Assembly: GCF_900176345.1 (NCBI RefSeq)
Contig: NZ_FWXU01000031.1
Location: forward strand, 1 to 64,000
DNA from: Rhizobium sp. RU36D
Lineage (GTDB): Bacteria; Pseudomonadota; Alphaproteobacteria; Rhizobiales; Rhizobiaceae
Length of the DNA stretch: 64,000 nt
Reading direction: 5' to 3'
Translations under genes and position numbers: made by a program
Shown here: piece after piece, positions 62,236 through 64,000 of the stretch
How the letters are laid out: the number at the start of each line of letters is the position of its first letter
How positions within the stretch are numbered: position 1 is the stretch's first letter
The notes under the pieces: generated by a model
What the model was told of the DNA's origin: nothing
Database searches by the model: none
What the model saw: only the letters and a program-made list of their open reading frames with translations

Positions 62236-63240
62236 ATGAGTGGATCGGAAGGCTTAAAACCTGAAGTGGCCGTGCTGCTGCCATGCTTCAACGAAGCCGC
62301 GACCATCGGCGCCGTGGTATCCGAGTTCCGCGCGGTGCTGCCCGACGCCCGCATCTATGTCTATGACAACAATTCCACCGATGGCACGCCTCTGCATGCC
62401 ATGTTGGCCGGGGCAATCGTCGAGCGCGAGCCGCGCCAGGGCAAGGACCATGTGGTGCGCCGCATGTTCGCCGATATCGAGGCGGATATCTATGTCATGG
62501 CCGGTGGCGACGGCACCTGCGCACCTGACGATGCCGAAAAGCTCATCCGCACGCTGATAACCGAGCGCGCCGACATGGTGGTCGGGAAGCGGCGCGGCGT
62601 CGATGCCGGACGCAGCGGCCATGCCATCGGCAACCGCCTGGCCAACCGGCTTTACCGCTATCTGTTCGGCTCGGATTCCTCCGACAAGCTCTCCGGCTAC
62701 CGCGCCTTTTCCCGCCATTTCGTCAAGAGCTTCCCCACCATCTCCGCCGGCTTCGACATCGAAACGGAAATGTCGATGCATGCTTCACGGCGGAATCTGC
62801 CGGTCTACGAGCTGGAACTCGATCACGCACGCCGGCCCGAGGTCGCAAGCCAAGCGCTCGACCTACAAGCACGGGCTGACGTTCCTGTGGCCCTTCGCGA
62901 TGTTGAAGAAGAAGACGAGGCCCTTCAGGTTGTTCAGCATCACCGCGTCCAATTTAGCGCTCAAGGGAGTGGCGTTTATGGCGCCCGTGCATTAAAAACA
63001 GGTCGCGACCGTCCCCGTGCCGCGCCTGCCCAGCGCGATCCTTTCGATCGCGCTGACGATGAGGGCATTCCTCAGCCTGACGGCCGGAGCAATGCTCGAA
63101 TCCGTCGCCCACACGCGCGCGCAACACCGGCGGATTCGCCGTATGACACCGAGCGCCTTCTGCAACCCGGCCCATCGTGGCGCGACCTACAGGGCCGCGA
63201 CCAAGCCGATGTATCGGGCGGCGGCGTTCTTCGCCGCTTC
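62236..63240 (+). pseudogene. Broken family-2 glycosyltransferase (GtrB-like)
   Basis: The first 200 codons or so are a normal GT2 domain: VAVLLPCFNEAATIGAVV, YDNNSTDGT, VMAGGDGT and SDKLSGYRAFS. After ARRPE (about 62841) the reading shifts: the expected continuation (STYKHGLTFLWPFAMLKKK, then VPRLPSAILSIALTM) is found one base over, in the second frame. That frame then meets TAA at 62993-62995. Two or more lesions thus remove the C-terminal membrane part. A single frame happens to stay open into gtrA, giving a false 464-residue fusion. Confidence 0.75.
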
Positions 63241-63615
63241 ATGCAGAAGCTGGTCCGCTTTGTCATCGTCGGCGCCACCGGCTTTGCGGTGGATGCGGCA
63301 GTGCTCTGGCTGCTGCTGCGGTTCACCTCAGTCGGTCCGCTACCGGCGCGCATTGCCGCGATCGCGCTGGCCATGACGACGACCTGGATGCTCAATCGCA
63401 GCTTCACCTTCGGCGCGTCAAAACGGTCGGTCGTTGTCGAGGGCTTCCGCTACGGCGCTGTCGGCCTGACAACAGCCGTCGTCAACTACGCGATCTATGC
63501 CGCGCTGCTGCTATCCATGCCGCAACTCAATCCCATGGCGGCCCTGGTGTTTGCCTCCGGGTCCGCCATGGCGTTCAGCTTCTTCGGTTATTCGCGCTTC
63601 GTCTTCCGGCGCTAG
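63241..63615 (+). CDS. GtrA family membrane protein
   Basis: A 124-residue protein with four helices. LVRFVIVGATGFAVDAAVLWLL is the usual first segment (given in parts: RFVIVGATGFAVD, AVLWLLLRF), and FRYGAVGLTTAVVNYAIY is the third; the C-terminus ends FFGYSRFVFRR, typical of GtrA. GtrA proteins probably flip undecaprenyl-phosphate-linked sugars. The start was set at the ATG where family similarity begins. It is intact, though the upstream transferase is not. Confidence 0.85.
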   Translation: MQKLVRFVIVGATGFAVDAAVLWLLLRFTSVGPLPARIAAIALAMTTTWMLNRSFTFGASKRSVVVEGFRYGAVGLTTAVVNYAIYAALLLSMPQLNPMAALVFASGSAMAFSFFGYSRFVFRR

Positions 63616-63632
63616 CCTGGAGCCCAACCGGA

Positions 63633-64000
63633 TCAAACCGGCTCCCAGCCGTCCTTGTCGCTGGCGCGATAGATCGCGTCGATGAATTTCTGATTGAGCT
63701 TGGAATATTCGAGCGAGACGACCTCCGCCTGTTCGCCCTTGGCCGCGCGGGCGAATTCCTCGACCTGGCACTTGTACTGGCGGCTATCGGCAAAGCGGAA
63801 GATCTGCGACTGGCCATGGGACTGGTTGGACAGCTCGATTTCCTCGGCGCCCCAACGGTTGGCGTTGAACGGCGACTTGACCTCGATCGTGCCCTCCGTG
63901 CCATGGAAAACCATGGACTGGCGGTTGCCCATCTGGGTCGCGACATAGAAGGTCAGCTCGAAGGCGCCGAAATCGGCCTTGACGCTGGAATAGATGTCGG
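63633..64000 (-). CDS. Gfo/Idh/MocA family oxidoreductase, C-terminal part
   Basis: The C-terminal 122 residues of an oxidoreductase whose start lies beyond the window edge. The frame is open to the edge. The visible part is the second (alpha/beta) domain, with the motif GTIEVKSPFNANRW and a closing helix QKFIDAIYRASDKDGWEPV (in parts). Family members are NAD(P)-dependent sugar or inositol dehydrogenases. It is convergent with gtrA. Substrate cannot be told. Confidence 0.8.
   Translation of the reverse strand, partial: DIYSSVKADFGAFELTFYVATQMGNRQSMVFHGTEGTIEVKSPFNANRWGAEEIELSNQSHGQSQIFRFADSRQYKCQVEEFARAAKGEQAEVVSLEYSKLNQKFIDAIYRASDKDGWEPV

Noticed and set aside
1..64000. tRNA/rRNA genes, CRISPR arrays, insertion sequences, known riboswitches
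   Set aside because: Looked for in the gaps between genes; no repeat-spacer arrays, transposases, cloverleaf-like runs or riboswitch cores were recognised by eye.

Overview
The window looks like chromosomal DNA of an alphaproteobacterium of the order Rhizobiales, most likely Rhizobiaceae. The reasons are the high GC content, the phosphatidylethanolamine N-methyltransferase PmtA, a complete ugpBAEC glycerol-3-phosphate importer with a Pho-box-like site, a GGAAC-N16-CGTT (EcfG-type) stress promoter, a HWE-type histidine kinase with a DUF4118 membrane domain, and short palindromic repeats of the kind scattered between rhizobial genes. Coding density is high. I saw no tRNA, rRNA, CRISPR array, insertion sequence or prophage cluster.

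Region 0-16.6 kb is mostly housekeeping: prfC, dut, a GNAT acetyltransferase, a LysE-type exporter, cysK, a sensor kinase, comM/yifB, gshB, a cupin protein, ugpBAEC, yraN and rsmI, and dnaN behind a clear promoter. Region 16.7-26.4 kb carries pmtA, a histidine phosphatase, pyrF, a DUF1330 protein, an NDUFA9-like reductase, a small exported peptide with a stress-type promoter, uppP, a GST, queG, an SDR, an RlpA-like protein and an RsmB-type methyltransferase. Region 26.5-31.6 kb is a tight four-gene periplasmic operon: imelysin, di-haem oxidoreductase, second imelysin and a Tat-exported DUF1513 protein. Its likely role is metal (iron) handling. TspO, a thioesterase, an MTA/SAH nucleosidase and guaA follow.

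Region 35.0-48.4 kb is the main accessory block, a sugar-acid catabolic cluster. It holds a FadR-type regulator, an enolase-superfamily dehydratase and a DMT transporter. Next comes a leftward operon of a XylX-like FAH-family dehydratase with a TRAP transporter (DctQ, DctM, DctP), then a second FadR-type regulator with a GlcD-type FAD oxidase, and a rightward operon of a DenD-like dehydrogenase, a beta-hydroxyacid dehydrogenase and a XylD-like dehydratase. Two intergenic regions of this block share a near-identical 22-bp element in the same orientation relative to the genes they precede. That element is a strong candidate for the operator of the embedded GntR regulator.

Region 48.5-64 kb contains an FkbM methyltransferase, msrA, a chemoreceptor, a PAS-GGDEF diguanylate cyclase, ArsC/YbaK-type small enzymes, an M29 aminopeptidase, an EEP-family enzyme, xseA, an orphan GTA-type spike base protein and a three-part Gtr-like glycosylation locus. 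In that locus the family-2 glycosyltransferase is broken by a frameshift and a stop, so that one long reading frame falsely joins it to the downstream GtrA. The right edge cuts a Gfo/Idh/MocA oxidoreductase.
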